A stretch of 17,909 nt of DNA from Candidatus Fermentithermobacillaceae bacterium UBA3907 (GCA_002391545.1 DGFF01000028.1:1-17909); one strand, 5' to 3'; positions 6,011 through 17,555 are shown, counted from the first letter of the stretch. The notes: a model not told the origin generated them from the letters alone. Numbers and translations: made by a program.

Positions 6011-9000
6011 ATGGCCTATCCGGTCAAGGTAGGCAAGCGGGAACGGCTGAATTACGGTCGTATCCGCGAAGTCCGCGAGATTCCAAACCTTATTTCGGTA
6101 CAGCTAGATTCTTATGAGTGGTTTTTGGAAAAGGGATTGCGTGAAGTATTTAAAGACATTTCGCCGATCAGAGATTTTACAGACAATTTGTATCTAGAAT
6201 TCGAGTCCTATACTTTAGGAGAGCCCAAATACACTGTAGAACAGTGCAAAGAGAGGGACGTCACCTATTCGGCCCCGTTAAAAGCAACGGTCAGCCTCAT
6301 AAACAAGTCAACTGGAGAAGTTAAACAGCAAGAGGTGTTCATGGGAGATTTCCCGGTCATGACCGATGCTGGAACTTTCGTTATTAATGGCGCCGAGCGC
6401 GTTATAGTTAGCCAGCTGGTGCGCTCACCAGGTGCGTATTATTCCTGCGAACCTGATGCGAGCGGCAGAAACATTTTTTCAGCTACTTTAATTCCCAATA
6501 GGGGAGCGTGGCTGGAAGTGGAAACAGATGCTAACGATATTGCGTGGGTCAGGATAGACAGAACAAGAAAGCTCCCTCTAACCGTGCTGGTAAGGGCAGT
6601 TGGCATTGAAACTGATGAGGAAATCCTACAAAGTATGGGAGAAAGTGCAGTTCTGCTAAACACCTTGGAGAAGGACACAACAAAATCAGGAGATGAGGCG
6701 CTTGTAGAAATCTACCGCAGATTGAGGCCTGGAGAGCCACCTACAGTTGAAAGTGCAAAGAACCTTTTTAACAGCTTGTTCTTTGACCCTCGTCGTTACG
6801 ATTTGGCTCCTGTTGGTCGCTACAGACTGAACAGAAAGTTTTCTTTGCGGAAGCGAATAACAAACACGAGGGCTATGACAGACGTTGTGCATCCCGAAAC
6901 AGGAGAATTGTTGGTTAAAGCAGGAGCGGAAATAGATAGGGATACTGCTCAGCTCATGGCTGACGCAGGTATTACAGAGATAGATGTTCTTACACTAGAC
7001 GGCCAAGTGGTTCACGTGCTCACAAACGGTGTCCACGACTATACCGAAGAAGCGTTGTTTAGAGAAAAATACCTAACGCGTGAAGATATAATCGCTTTTG
7101 TAAACTACTTTTTCGGGCTTACCAAAGGTGTAGGCAGCGTGGATGATATAGACCATTTGGGCAACAGGCGCGTGAGAACCGTGGGTGAACTGCTCCAGAA
7201 CCAGTTCCGCATAGGGCTTTCTAGGATGGAGCGGGTAGTAAGAGAACGTATGAGTATACAAGACATAGACACGATTACTCCGCAGGCGCTCATAAATGTA
7301 AGACCTGTAGTAGGCGCTATGAAAGAGTTCTTTGGGTCAAGTCAGCTGTCCCAGTTTATGGAGCAGACCAACCCACTTACAGAGCTCACTGCGAAAAGGC
7401 GTCTATCGGCTCTTGGGCCTGGAGGTCTTACCCGTGATAGAGCAGGTTTTGAAGTTCGAGACGTTCACCACTCTCACTATGGAAGAATATGTCCTATTGA
7501 GACGCCTGAAGGTCCAAACATCGGGTTGACCAGTTCGCTTACATGCTATGCCCGGATCAACCTCTTAGGTTTCATAGAAACGCCTTACAGAAAGGTTAAT
7601 AAACGAGAAAAAAGGGTAACTAATGAAATCCAATACCTAACTGCAGATGAAGAAGAGGATTGCATAATCGCACAAGCTAACGCTTTAATAGATGAAGACG
7701 GCTACTTTTTGGAAGAGTCTGTAATGGCAAGGCGCGGGCGAGACGTGATGCAAGCCAGGCCTGAACAAGTAGATTACATGGACGTATCCCCTAAACAAGT
7801 GTTTTCAGTAGCTACATCGCTTATTCCGTTTTTGGAGCATGACGATGCCAGCCGGGCGTTGATGGGTTCCAATATGCAGCGGCAAGCGGTGCCTTTGGTT
7901 AAGCCTGAAGCCCCTTATGTTGGAACTGGCCTGGAATCAAGAGCTGCTTTGGACTCAGGCGTGATCGTTCTAGCAAAAAGATCTGGCCAGGTAGTAAAGG
8001 TTTCAGCAGAAGAAATTGTTGTGCAAACACAGTCAGGTGAAAAGGACGTTTACGAACTTCGAAAGTTTGGTCGTTCAAACCAGGGAACATGTTTCAACCA
8101 AAAAGCCATCGTTTCCAAAGGCGAAATGGTGTCAGAGGGAGATGTACTAGCAGATGGGCCTTCTACCGAAATGGGCGAGTTGGCCTTGGGAAGGAACGTC
8201 TTGGTGGCGTATATGCCCTGGCTAGGATATAACTTTGAGGACGCTATTTTGATTTCGAGGGAACTTGTTGAAGACGACACTTACACTTCGATCCATATTG
8301 AAGAGTACGAATGTGATGCTAGAGATACTAAACTTGGGCCCGAGGAAATTACAAGAGACATTCCCAATGTAGCGGAAGATCAGCTAAAAGATCTTGATGA
8401 GTACGGGATAGTCAGAGTCGGTGCCGAAGTTCGTTCAGGTGATATTTTAGTTGGAAAGGTTACACCTAAAGGCGAGACTGAGCTTACCCCTGAAGAGCGG
8501 CTTTTGCGCGCGATTTTTGGAGAAAAAGCTCGGGAAGTCAGGGATAATTCTTTGAAAATGCCCCACGGCGAAAGCGGTATTGTAGTCGATGTAAAAGAAT
8601 TCACAAGAGATTCTGGAGACGAATTACCTCCTGGGGTGAACCAGCTTGTGCGGGTTTATGTAGCGCAGAAACGTAAGATTTCTGAGGGAGATAAGATGGC
8701 GGGCAGGCACGGTAACAAAGGTGTGGTCGCTAAGATCTTGCCTAGGGAAGAGATGCCGTTTATGCCTGATGGTACTCCAGTTCAGATAGTGCTTACACCG
8801 TTGGGGGTTCCTTCCAGAATGAATTTGGGGCAGATCTTTGAATGCCATTTAGGATGGGCTGCACGTGCGCTAGGCGTTCATTTCGCAACTCCTATATTTG
8901 ACGGTATAAGCGAAGAAGAAATTGAAGAGTTGCTAGAACAGGCTGGACTTCCCAGAGTCGGTAAAGCGAACCTTAGAGACGGTAGAACAGGTGAATACTT

Positions 9001-9880
9001 CGATTCTCCAGTGACAGTAGGCTATGCGTACATGATGAAATTGTTGCACTTGGTAGATGACAAGGTGCATGCTCGTTCTACTGGTCCTTATTCCCTTGTT
9101 ACTCAGCAGCCTCTGGGTGGTAAGGCTCAGATGGGAGGACAAAGGTTTGGCGAGATGGAAGTGTGGGCGCTTGAAGCTCATGGGGCGGCATATACTTTGC
9201 AGGAAATGTTGACCGTAAAATCTGACGACGTAGTAGGTAGAGTGAAAACATACGAAGCCATAGTTAAAGGTGAGAATATACCGGAGCCTGGAATTCCAGA
9301 GTCTTTCAAAGTTCTGGTCAAAGAACTGCAAAGCCTTGCACTAGATGTACAGATTTTTGACGAAGAGGAGAATGAGATAGATATTAGAGAGCTAGATGAG
9401 GATATAGAAGAAAGGGCTAGTGAAATCGAATTCGTTATGGAAACCGAATTGAGGCAGCCCGAACGTCGTCCTCGTCGCGAAGTGGCCGATGAAGAAGAAT
9501 ACGAAGAAGAGTATGAAGAAGAGGTTGCTTATGTATTGGAGGAAGGGGACCAAGATGAAGTGGAGCCAGAGGTAGAGATCCCTGCGTCAAGCGATGATAC
9601 CACCTCCAGTTCCTTCACAGAGGAAACGGCTACGTCCGATAGTGATTACTCCTCGCAAGATGTGAGGATGACCTTTGATGAACTATTCAAAGAGATCCAG
9701 GTTCCCCAAGATGTAGAAGAGTTGCTTGAAAAAGATGAGGAAGTAGTCAAGAAAAAGGCGCCCAAGGCAAAAGCAAAGCGCAAGGTGCGTTTTGAGGATG
9801 ACGACGATCTTGAGCGCATAGGACGGGTAAGGTCTATTCGAGACTTAGAGCCTGACGATGAAGAAGAGCCAGAAGTTTAG
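6011..9880 (+). CDS. rpoB: DNA-directed RNA polymerase subunit beta, with long acidic C-terminal tail
   Basis: RpoB forms one half of the RNA polymerase active-site cleft. The 1289-residue protein is recognisable end to end: NGAERVIVSQLVRSPG (about 126-141), the rifamycin-pocket region (about 440-475), CPIETPEGPNIGL, the active-site lysine segment GDKMAGRHGNKGVV, GVPSRMNLGQ, and the C-terminal PGIPESFKVLVKELQSL (about 1094-1110). Start ATG 6011 has AAGGAG (5998-6002 region) 8 nt upstream. Two oddities are visible. The pocket has Ala142, Glu451 and Ala461 where E. coli has V146, D516 and H526. From about residue 1117 a roughly 170-residue low-complexity charged tail follows, much longer than the acidic tail of Bacillus RpoB. 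It includes EEEYEEEYEEE, a Ser/Thr-rich stretch, an amphipathic segment (1220-1244) and a basic patch (1247-1260). rpoC follows 19 bp later. Confidence 0.98.
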   Translation: MAYPVKVGKRERLNYGRIREVREIPNLISVQLDSYEWFLEKGLREVFKDISPIRDFTDNLYLEFESYTLGEPKYTVEQCKERDVTYSAPLKATVSLINKSTGEVKQQEVFMGDFPVMTDAGTFVINGAERVIVSQLVRSPGAYYSCEPDASGRNIFSATLIPNRGAWLEVETDANDIAWVRIDRTRKLPLTVLVRAVGIETDEEILQSMGESAVLLNTLEKDTTKSGDEALVEIYRRLRPGEPPTVESAKNLFNSLFFDPRRYDLAPVGRYRLNRKFSLRKRITNTRAMTDVVHPETGELLVKAGAEIDRDTAQLMADAGITEIDVLTLDGQVVHVLTNGVHDYTEEALFREKYLTREDIIAFVNYFFGLTKGVGSVDDIDHLGNRRVRTVGELLQNQFRIGLSRMERVVRERMSIQDIDTITPQALINVRPVVGAMKEFFGSSQLSQFMEQTNPLTELTAKRRLSALGPGGLTRDRAGFEVRDVHHSHYGRICPIETPEGPNIGLTSSLTCYARINLLGFIETPYRKVNKREKRVTNEIQYLTADEEEDCIIAQANALIDEDGYFLEESVMARRGRDVMQARPEQVDYMDVSPKQVFSVATSLIPFLEHDDASRALMGSNMQRQAVPLVKPEAPYVGTGLESRAALDSGVIVLAKRSGQVVKVSAEEIVVQTQSGEKDVYELRKFGRSNQGTCFNQKAIVSKGEMVSEGDVLADGPSTEMGELALGRNVLVAYMPWLGYNFEDAILISRELVEDDTYTSIHIEEYECDARDTKLGPEEITRDIPNVAEDQLKDLDEYGIVRVGAEVRSGDILVGKVTPKGETELTPEERLLRAIFGEKAREVRDNSLKMPHGESGIVVDVKEFTRDSGDELPPGVNQLVRVYVAQKRKISEGDKMAGRHGNKGVVAKILPREEMPFMPDGTPVQIVLTPLGVPSRMNLGQIFECHLGWAARALGVHFATPIFDGISEEEIEELLEQAGLPRVGKANLRDGRTGEYFDSPVTVGYAYMMKLLHLVDDKVHARSTGPYSLVTQQPLGGKAQMGGQRFGEMEVWALEAHGAAYTLQEMLTVKSDDVVGRVKTYEAIVKGENIPEPGIPESFKVLVKELQSLALDVQIFDEEENEIDIRELDEDIEERASEIEFVMETELRQPERRPRREVADEEEYEEEYEEEVAYVLEEGDQDEVEPEVEIPASSDDTTSSSFTEETATSDSDYSSQDVRMTFDELFKEIQVPQDVEELLEKDEEVVKKKAPKAKAKRKVRFEDDDDLERIGRVRSIRDLEPDDEEEPEV
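9491..9523 (+). repeat. 12-bp tandem repeat in rpoB encoding EEEY units
   Basis: Three consecutive units begin GAAGAAGA: 9491-9502, 9503-9514 and a partial 9515-9523. They encode EEEY, EEEY and EEE in the acidic tail of RpoB. Units differ only at synonymous third positions. Such a short in-frame repeat could grow or shrink by slippage without breaking the reading frame. Confidence 0.75.
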
Positions 9881-9899
9881 ATAGAGGGGATGTTAAAGA

Positions 9900-13409
<3,510 letters not shown>

Positions 13410-13434
13410 TGCTAAGAAACGGAGGGATATCACA

Positions 13435-14100
13435 GTGAAAATTAAGTGGTTGGGGCATGCCTCATTTCTAATCCAATCACCAGGTGGGCTTAGAATACTC
13501 ACGGATCCATTTGGGGATGATGTTCCTTATCCAAAAATAGATGAAGTAGTCGATGTAGTAACTGTGTCCCACGATCATCATGACCATAATGCGGTTCACG
13601 TTTTAAAGGGAGAATTTGTGGCACTGAACGGTTTGGATAAAAATACTGGCAAGTGTTTGGAGGTTACGAAACACATAGGTGATGTAACGTTTAGAACAGT
13701 TCCGTCTTACCATGATGATAAAAGTGGTGGGTCGCGGGGAGAAAACGCAATATTTGTGATGGATTTCGGAGGTTTCACTATTGTGCATTTAGGCGACTTA
13801 GGACATGCCTTAAGTCCCAAACAGGTGGAACAGATAGGCGCTGTTAATATGCTTATGATCCCAGTAGGGGGACATTATACAATAGATGCACCTACAGCCA
13901 AGGTAGTTGTAGAACAGCTTAATCCCAATGTCGTGTTGCCAATGCACTATAAGACGAAATACTTGGAATCGTGGCCAATTTCAACAGTTGATGCTTTTTT
14001 AGAAGGCCAGAGTAATGTTGTTCGATTCGATAGTAACGAAGTCGAATTCGAGATAGATGATATATTAGACAAATGGGAGATTTGGGTCTTCGAGATATAG
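13435..14100 (+). CDS. metal-dependent hydrolase, metallo-beta-lactamase fold (UPF0173/COG2220 type)
   Basis: The 221-residue protein has the binuclear metal-binding pattern of the metallo-beta-lactamase fold: HxHxDH at H46, H48, D50, H51, then H93 (SYHDD), D121 (HLGDLGH) and H171 (PMHYKT). The N-terminal WLGHASFLI and ILTDPF strands match the UlaG-like/UPF0173 branch. It has no signal peptide or membrane span, so it is probably cytoplasmic. The substrate is unknown: relatives include a lactonase and uncharacterised enzymes, so no reaction is assigned. GTG 13435 has GGAGGG (13421-13426) 8 nt upstream. It lies 25 bp after rpoC and before the terminator at 14184-14225, so it is probably cotranscribed with rpoBC, an uncommon position. 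Confidence 0.88.
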   Translation: MKIKWLGHASFLIQSPGGLRILTDPFGDDVPYPKIDEVVDVVTVSHDHHDHNAVHVLKGEFVALNGLDKNTGKCLEVTKHIGDVTFRTVPSYHDDKSGGSRGENAIFVMDFGGFTIVHLGDLGHALSPKQVEQIGAVNMLMIPVGGHYTIDAPTAKVVVEQLNPNVVLPMHYKTKYLESWPISTVDAFLEGQSNVVRFDSNEVEFEIDDILDKWEIWVFEI

Positions 14101-14109
14101 TTTTTGGAA

Positions 14110-14152
14110 GGGGCCAGGATAAGTTTTTGCAGTTTAGGTGATTCCTGGCCCC
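14110..14152 (+). other. GC-rich hairpin after the hydrolase gene
   Basis: GGGGCCAGGA (14110-14119) and TCCTGGCCCC (14143-14152) are a perfect 10-bp inverted repeat with a 23-nt loop. The stem is strong, but neither strand has a T-tract directly after it, so it is not a standard intrinsic terminator. It may protect the mRNA 3' end or act together with the real terminator 32 bp downstream. Confidence 0.6.
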
Positions 14153-14179
14153 CATATAAAAAAGCAGGCCTTTCTACCA

Positions 14180-14208
14180 TTGACACGCTTTTGAGAGGGT
14201 GCTAGACT
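14180..14208 (+). promoter_or_regulatory. promoter of the L7Ae-rpsL-rpsG-fusA-tuf operon
   Basis: A perfect TTGACA (14180-14185) is followed by a 17-nt spacer and TAGACT (14203-14208, 4 of 6 matches). Transcription would start near 14215, about 40 nt before the L7Ae-like start codon. The hexamers lie inside the terminator stem-loop of the upstream operon. Confidence 0.6.
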
Positions 14209-14225
14209 CATAAAGCGTGCTTTTT
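14184..14225 (+). terminator. intrinsic terminator of the rpoBC-hydrolase operon, overlapping the next promoter
   Basis: CACGCTTTTGAG (14184-14195) pairs with CTCA-T-AAAGCGTG (14207-14219). This gives 12 base pairs with one bulged T and an 11-nt loop. One C and then TTTTT (14221-14225) follow. It fits a Rho-independent terminator and closes the upstream transcription unit. Confidence 0.75.
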
Positions 14226-14254
14226 ATGTTAGTACGCGGGAGGTTTAGTGTATA

Positions 14255-14521
14255 ATGAGCCCGGCGTATGATAAGGTTCCGAAAAGACGTAAAGTTATAG
14301 GTGCAAAATCTGTTGAAAGGGCTCTGTCCAAATCTTTACTTGATAAGGTTTTAGTTGCAAAGGATGCCGAGGAGAGAGTAATATCAGATGTCCTCATTCT
14401 TGCGGAACAGAGCGGTGTAGAAATTGTTTGGGTTTCAAATATGATGGAACTTGGAGAGTATTGCGGCATAGGCGTAGGAGCTTCATGCTGTGGGATATTG
14501 AAAGATGATGCTGTAGATTAG
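14255..14521 (+). CDS. L7Ae/YbxF-type kink-turn RNA-binding ribosomal protein
   Basis: The 88-residue protein belongs to the L7Ae/L30e/Gadd45 family, RNA-binding proteins that recognise kink-turns. The Bacillota version (YbxF/RplGB) is encoded just before rpsL, exactly as here. Recognisable parts are VIGAKSVERALSKS (about 14-27), VLVAKDAEERV (about 32-42), the middle ILAEQSGVEIVWV, and the C-terminal MMELGEYCGIGVGA. Start ATG 14255 has GGGAGG (14238-14243) 11 nt upstream. A GTG at 14248 is out of frame. The precise RNA target is unknown. It is likely the first gene of the str operon, from the promoter at 14180-14208. Confidence 0.9.
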   Translation: MSPAYDKVPKRRKVIGAKSVERALSKSLLDKVLVAKDAEERVISDVLILAEQSGVEIVWVSNMMELGEYCGIGVGASCCGILKDDAVD

Positions 14522-14550
14522 AATGACTGTTAAAGAAAGGAGGGTCTGAT

Positions 14551-14925
14551 GTGCCGACAATTAATCAATTGGTCCGAAAGGGAAGGGAAAAACCGGAGGA
14601 AAAACCTAAATCCCCTGCGCTGATGGGCAACCCGTTTAAGCGTGGAGTATGTACTGTTGTAAGGACCACCACTCCGAAAAAACCTAACTCGGCGTTGAGG
14701 AAGGTAGCTCGTGTTCGGTTAGTTAATGGGCTTGAGGTTACAGCATATATTCCGGGTATAGGCCATAACCTTCAGGAGCACTCGGTGGTGTTGCTACGTG
14801 GTGGACGTGTAAGGGATTTGCCTGGAGTGCGGTACCATATTGTGCGAGGTGCTTTGGATACTGCCGGTGTTGTCGATAGAAAACAAGGGCGGTCCAAGTA
14901 CGGAACTAAGAAGCCGAAAAAGTAA
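14551..14925 (+). CDS. rpsL: 30S ribosomal protein S12
   Basis: S12 lies at the decoding centre and influences accuracy; it is the classical streptomycin-resistance locus. The 124-residue protein has PTINQLVRKGR at the N-terminus, TTTPKKPNSALRKVARVRL (K43 retained), GIGHNLQEHSVV and the C-terminal GRSKYGTKKPKK. Start GTG 14551 has AAAGGAGGG (14537-14543) 7 nt upstream. It is the short form, without the insertion of Bacillus S12. Oddities: Arg88 (codon AGG, 14812-14814) replaces the usual Lys in GGRVKDLPGV, a substitution known to give streptomycin resistance, and CTVVRTTTP replaces the usual CTRVxTxTP. Confidence 0.98.
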   Translation: MPTINQLVRKGREKPEEKPKSPALMGNPFKRGVCTVVRTTTPKKPNSALRKVARVRLVNGLEVTAYIPGIGHNLQEHSVVLLRGGRVRDLPGVRYHIVRGALDTAGVVDRKQGRSKYGTKKPKK

Positions 14926-14944
14926 AATTGTGGAGGTGAATTGT

Positions 14945-15415
14945 GTGCCTAGAAGGGGTAAAGTTCCCGCGAGAACGTGGACTCCTGATCCCGTATATAA
15001 TTCTGTGCTGGTGACGCGGCTTATCAACAAGGTAATGTACGACGGAGAAAAGGCTAAGGCCAGACGATTGGTTTACACCGCTATGGATATAGTTGGGGAA
15101 AAGACAGGCAAGGACCCATTGGAAGTTTTGGATCAGGCGGTTAAAAATGCAATGCCTGTTCTTGAGGTAAGACCCAGGAGGGTTGGCGGTGCTACATACC
15201 AGGTGCCAATGGAGGTAAGACCTGATCGCAGGCTATCCCTGGCGTTAAGGTGGTTAGTAGATTTTGCCAGGCAACGTCCTGAGCGGGGTTTTGAGTATAA
15301 ATTAGCTGCAGAAATAATGGATGCAGCAAATAATAGTGGTAACACTATAAGAAGGAAAGAAGAAATGCATAGGATGGCAGAAGCCAACAGAGCTTTTGCG
15401 CATTACAGGTGGTAG
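14945..15415 (+). CDS. rpsG: 30S ribosomal protein S7
   Basis: S7 nucleates assembly of the 16S rRNA 3' domain (30S head) and lines the E site. The 156-residue length is exact for the family. It starts MPRRGKVP and contains DPVYNSVLVTRLINKVM, VLEVRPRRVGGATYQVPMEV, LRWLVDFARQR and the ending HRMAEANRAFAHYRW. The frame is open upstream to 14840, but GTG 14945 is the clear start: the conserved N-terminus begins there and GGAGGTG (14932-14938) lies 6 nt upstream. It is 19 bp after rpsL. Confidence 0.97.
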   Translation: MPRRGKVPARTWTPDPVYNSVLVTRLINKVMYDGEKAKARRLVYTAMDIVGEKTGKDPLEVLDQAVKNAMPVLEVRPRRVGGATYQVPMEVRPDRRLSLALRWLVDFARQRPERGFEYKLAAEIMDAANNSGNTIRRKEEMHRMAEANRAFAHYRW

Positions 15416-15452
15416 ACATAATTTGACAAGATTATTGAAAGGGGGGAATTCG

Positions 15453-17528
15453 ATGCCGCAGACATATCCGTTAGAGAAAATTCGAAATATAGGTATTATG
15501 GCACATATTGATGCGGGAAAAACAACCACTACCGAACGTATTTTGTTTTACACCGGTAAGGTTCACAGAATAGGTGAAGTGGACGAAGGATCAGCCACAA
15601 TGGACTGGATGGAGCAGGAACAAGAAAGAGGCATTACAATTACATCTGCTGCTACTACATGTCATTGGAAAGAATTTAGGATCAACATTATAGATACGCC
15701 AGGACACGTTGACTTTACCGCAGAAGTTGAAAGAAGCCTTAGAGTGCTTGATGGCGCTGTAGCAATATTTTGTGCCAAGGGCGGTGTCGAACCCCAGTCA
15801 GAAGCGGTGTGGCGACAGGCTGATCGATATAAAGTACCCAGGATTGCGTACGTAAACAAAATGGATGCAGTAGGGGCTAACTTTTACAAGGTGATAGATG
15901 CAATCGAAGTTAAACTTGGAGCAAACCCTGTGGTTGTAACTTTGCCCATTGGTGTAGAAGATCAGTTTTCGGGCGTAGTTGATGTTTTGCATGGGAAAGC
16001 CCTCTATTGGATTGATGAACTAGGCCTAGAGGTTGAGGAAGCCGATATACCTGAGGACATGCGCGATTTGTTTGCACAGTATCGAGATAAACTGGTAACT
16101 GCAGCCTCTGATTTCGATGATGAAATCCTTGAAAGATACGTGCATGGAGAGGAAATACCTGCGCACATGCTTATAGCTGCCCTTAGAAAAGGTACAATAA
16201 GCAACCAGATAGTGCCTTGTTTTTGCGGTTCATCGTTTAAGAATAAAGGAGTTCAGAGGCTTCTAGACGGCATAGTAGATTTTCTACCATCGCCGCTGGA
16301 CATTCCACCTGTAGAAGGGATAGATCCTAGGACAGGTGAAGTGACGGTGCGAAGGCCCAGCGATGATGAGCCATTTTGCGCTTTGGCATTTAAAGTTATG
16401 ACCGATCCATACGTCGGTAGAGTTACGTACTTTCGGGTTTATTCGGGAATTCTAACTAACCGTTCTTATGTGTACAATGCGACTCGAGATAAGACCGAAA
16501 GAATTCAGCGGCTTCTTTTGATGCACGCTAACCATAGAGAAGATGTTGAAGTAGTGTCTACTGGCGATATTGTGGCTACGGTGGCGCTAAAGCATACTAT
16601 AACTGGAGATACTTTGTGCGATGAGAAATACCCGATCATACTGGAGCCTATCGCGTTTCCGACGCCAGTTATAACAGTAGCTATTGAGCCTAATACGAGA
16701 CAAGATGTGGATAAATTAAGTGTTTCCTTGGCGAAATTGGCAGAAGAAGATCCTACGTTTACTTTTAAGACTGATGATGAAACTGGGCAGACATTAATAG
16801 CTGGAATGGGAGAATTGCATCTAGAAGTTATATGCGATAGACTTCTTCGGGAGTTTGGAGTAGGTGCTACAGTAGGGAAGCCCCAGGTGGCATACAAGGA
16901 GAGCATTATGGAGCCTGTGTTCGGAGAAGGAAAGTTTATCCGACAAACAGGCGGGCATGGCCAGTACGGTCACGCCAAAATAAGACTAGAGCCTCTTCCT
17001 AGAGGTTCAGGATTCGAATTTGAAAATGCGATTCGTGGTGGGGTTATACCCCAGGAGTTCATCCCTGCCGTAGAGGCAGGGGTTAGGGAAGCCCTTGAAT
17101 CTGGTTCTTTGATAGGCTACCCACTGGTAGACGTAAAAGCTATACTTGAAGATGGGTCTTTCCATGAGGTAGACTCGTCTGAGCTTGCTTTTAAGATAGC
17201 AGGTTCTATGGCGGTTAAGGATGCTTTGTCCCGAGCAAAAGTTATCATTTTGGAGCCGATCATGAAAGTTGAGGTTAATACCCCTACTGAGTTTTTAGGA
17301 GAAGTTCTTAGCGATCTCACGGCTAGAAGAGGGCAGATAACCGGAATAGAGACTACAGGCACTTTTGAAACCATTCGGGCATTTGTGCCTCTTGCGACGA
17401 TGTTTGGTTATGCAACTGACCTTCGCTCCAAAACTCAGGGTCGTGGAACTTACACCATGGTATTTTCTCACTACGATGTGGTTCCTTCCGCAGAAGCGGA
17501 GAAGATTATTTCTAAGAATTACCTTTAA
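15453..17528 (+). CDS. fusA: elongation factor G
   Basis: EF-G is the GTPase that drives translocation of tRNA and mRNA and, with RRF, ribosome recycling. The 691-residue protein has the GTPase motifs in order: AHIDAGKTTT (P-loop, about 17-26), ERGITI (switch I), DTPGHVDF (DxxG), and NKMD. Later come GMGELHLE in domain III, the GKFIRQTGGHGQYGH stretch in domain IV, and domain V to TMVFSHYDVVP. All key GTPase residues are intact. The frame is open upstream to 15396, overlapping rpsG, but ATG 15453 is chosen because AAAGGGGGG (15438-15446) lies 6 nt upstream and MPQTYPLEKIRNIGIMAH fits the family N-terminus. Confidence 0.98.
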   Translation: MPQTYPLEKIRNIGIMAHIDAGKTTTTERILFYTGKVHRIGEVDEGSATMDWMEQEQERGITITSAATTCHWKEFRINIIDTPGHVDFTAEVERSLRVLDGAVAIFCAKGGVEPQSEAVWRQADRYKVPRIAYVNKMDAVGANFYKVIDAIEVKLGANPVVVTLPIGVEDQFSGVVDVLHGKALYWIDELGLEVEEADIPEDMRDLFAQYRDKLVTAASDFDDEILERYVHGEEIPAHMLIAALRKGTISNQIVPCFCGSSFKNKGVQRLLDGIVDFLPSPLDIPPVEGIDPRTGEVTVRRPSDDEPFCALAFKVMTDPYVGRVTYFRVYSGILTNRSYVYNATRDKTERIQRLLLMHANHREDVEVVSTGDIVATVALKHTITGDTLCDEKYPIILEPIAFPTPVITVAIEPNTRQDVDKLSVSLAKLAEEDPTFTFKTDDETGQTLIAGMGELHLEVICDRLLREFGVGATVGKPQVAYKESIMEPVFGEGKFIRQTGGHGQYGHAKIRLEPLPRGSGFEFENAIRGGVIPQEFIPAVEAGVREALESGSLIGYPLVDVKAILEDGSFHEVDSSELAFKIAGSMAVKDALSRAKVIILEPIMKVEVNTPTEFLGEVLSDLTARRGQITGIETTGTFETIRAFVPLATMFGYATDLRSKTQGRGTYTMVFSHYDVVPSAEAEKIISKNYL

Positions 17529-17555
17529 GTGTAATTAAGGAGGAGTAGACTGGAA

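Noticed and set aside
14251..14256. Perfect TATAAT just before and over the L7Ae-like start codon
   Set aside because: A start from it would lie inside the gene, and no -35 is placed to support it; the TTGACA-N17-TAGACT pair upstream fits better.
14840..14944. Upstream in-frame extension of rpsG overlapping rpsL
   Set aside because: S7 begins at MPRRG with GTG 14945 and a well-placed GGAGGTG; the extension is rpsL sequence read in another frame.
15396..15452. Upstream in-frame extension of fusA overlapping rpsG
   Set aside because: ATG 15453 has a strong GGGGGG site and matches the EF-G N-terminus; the added 19 residues are not conserved.
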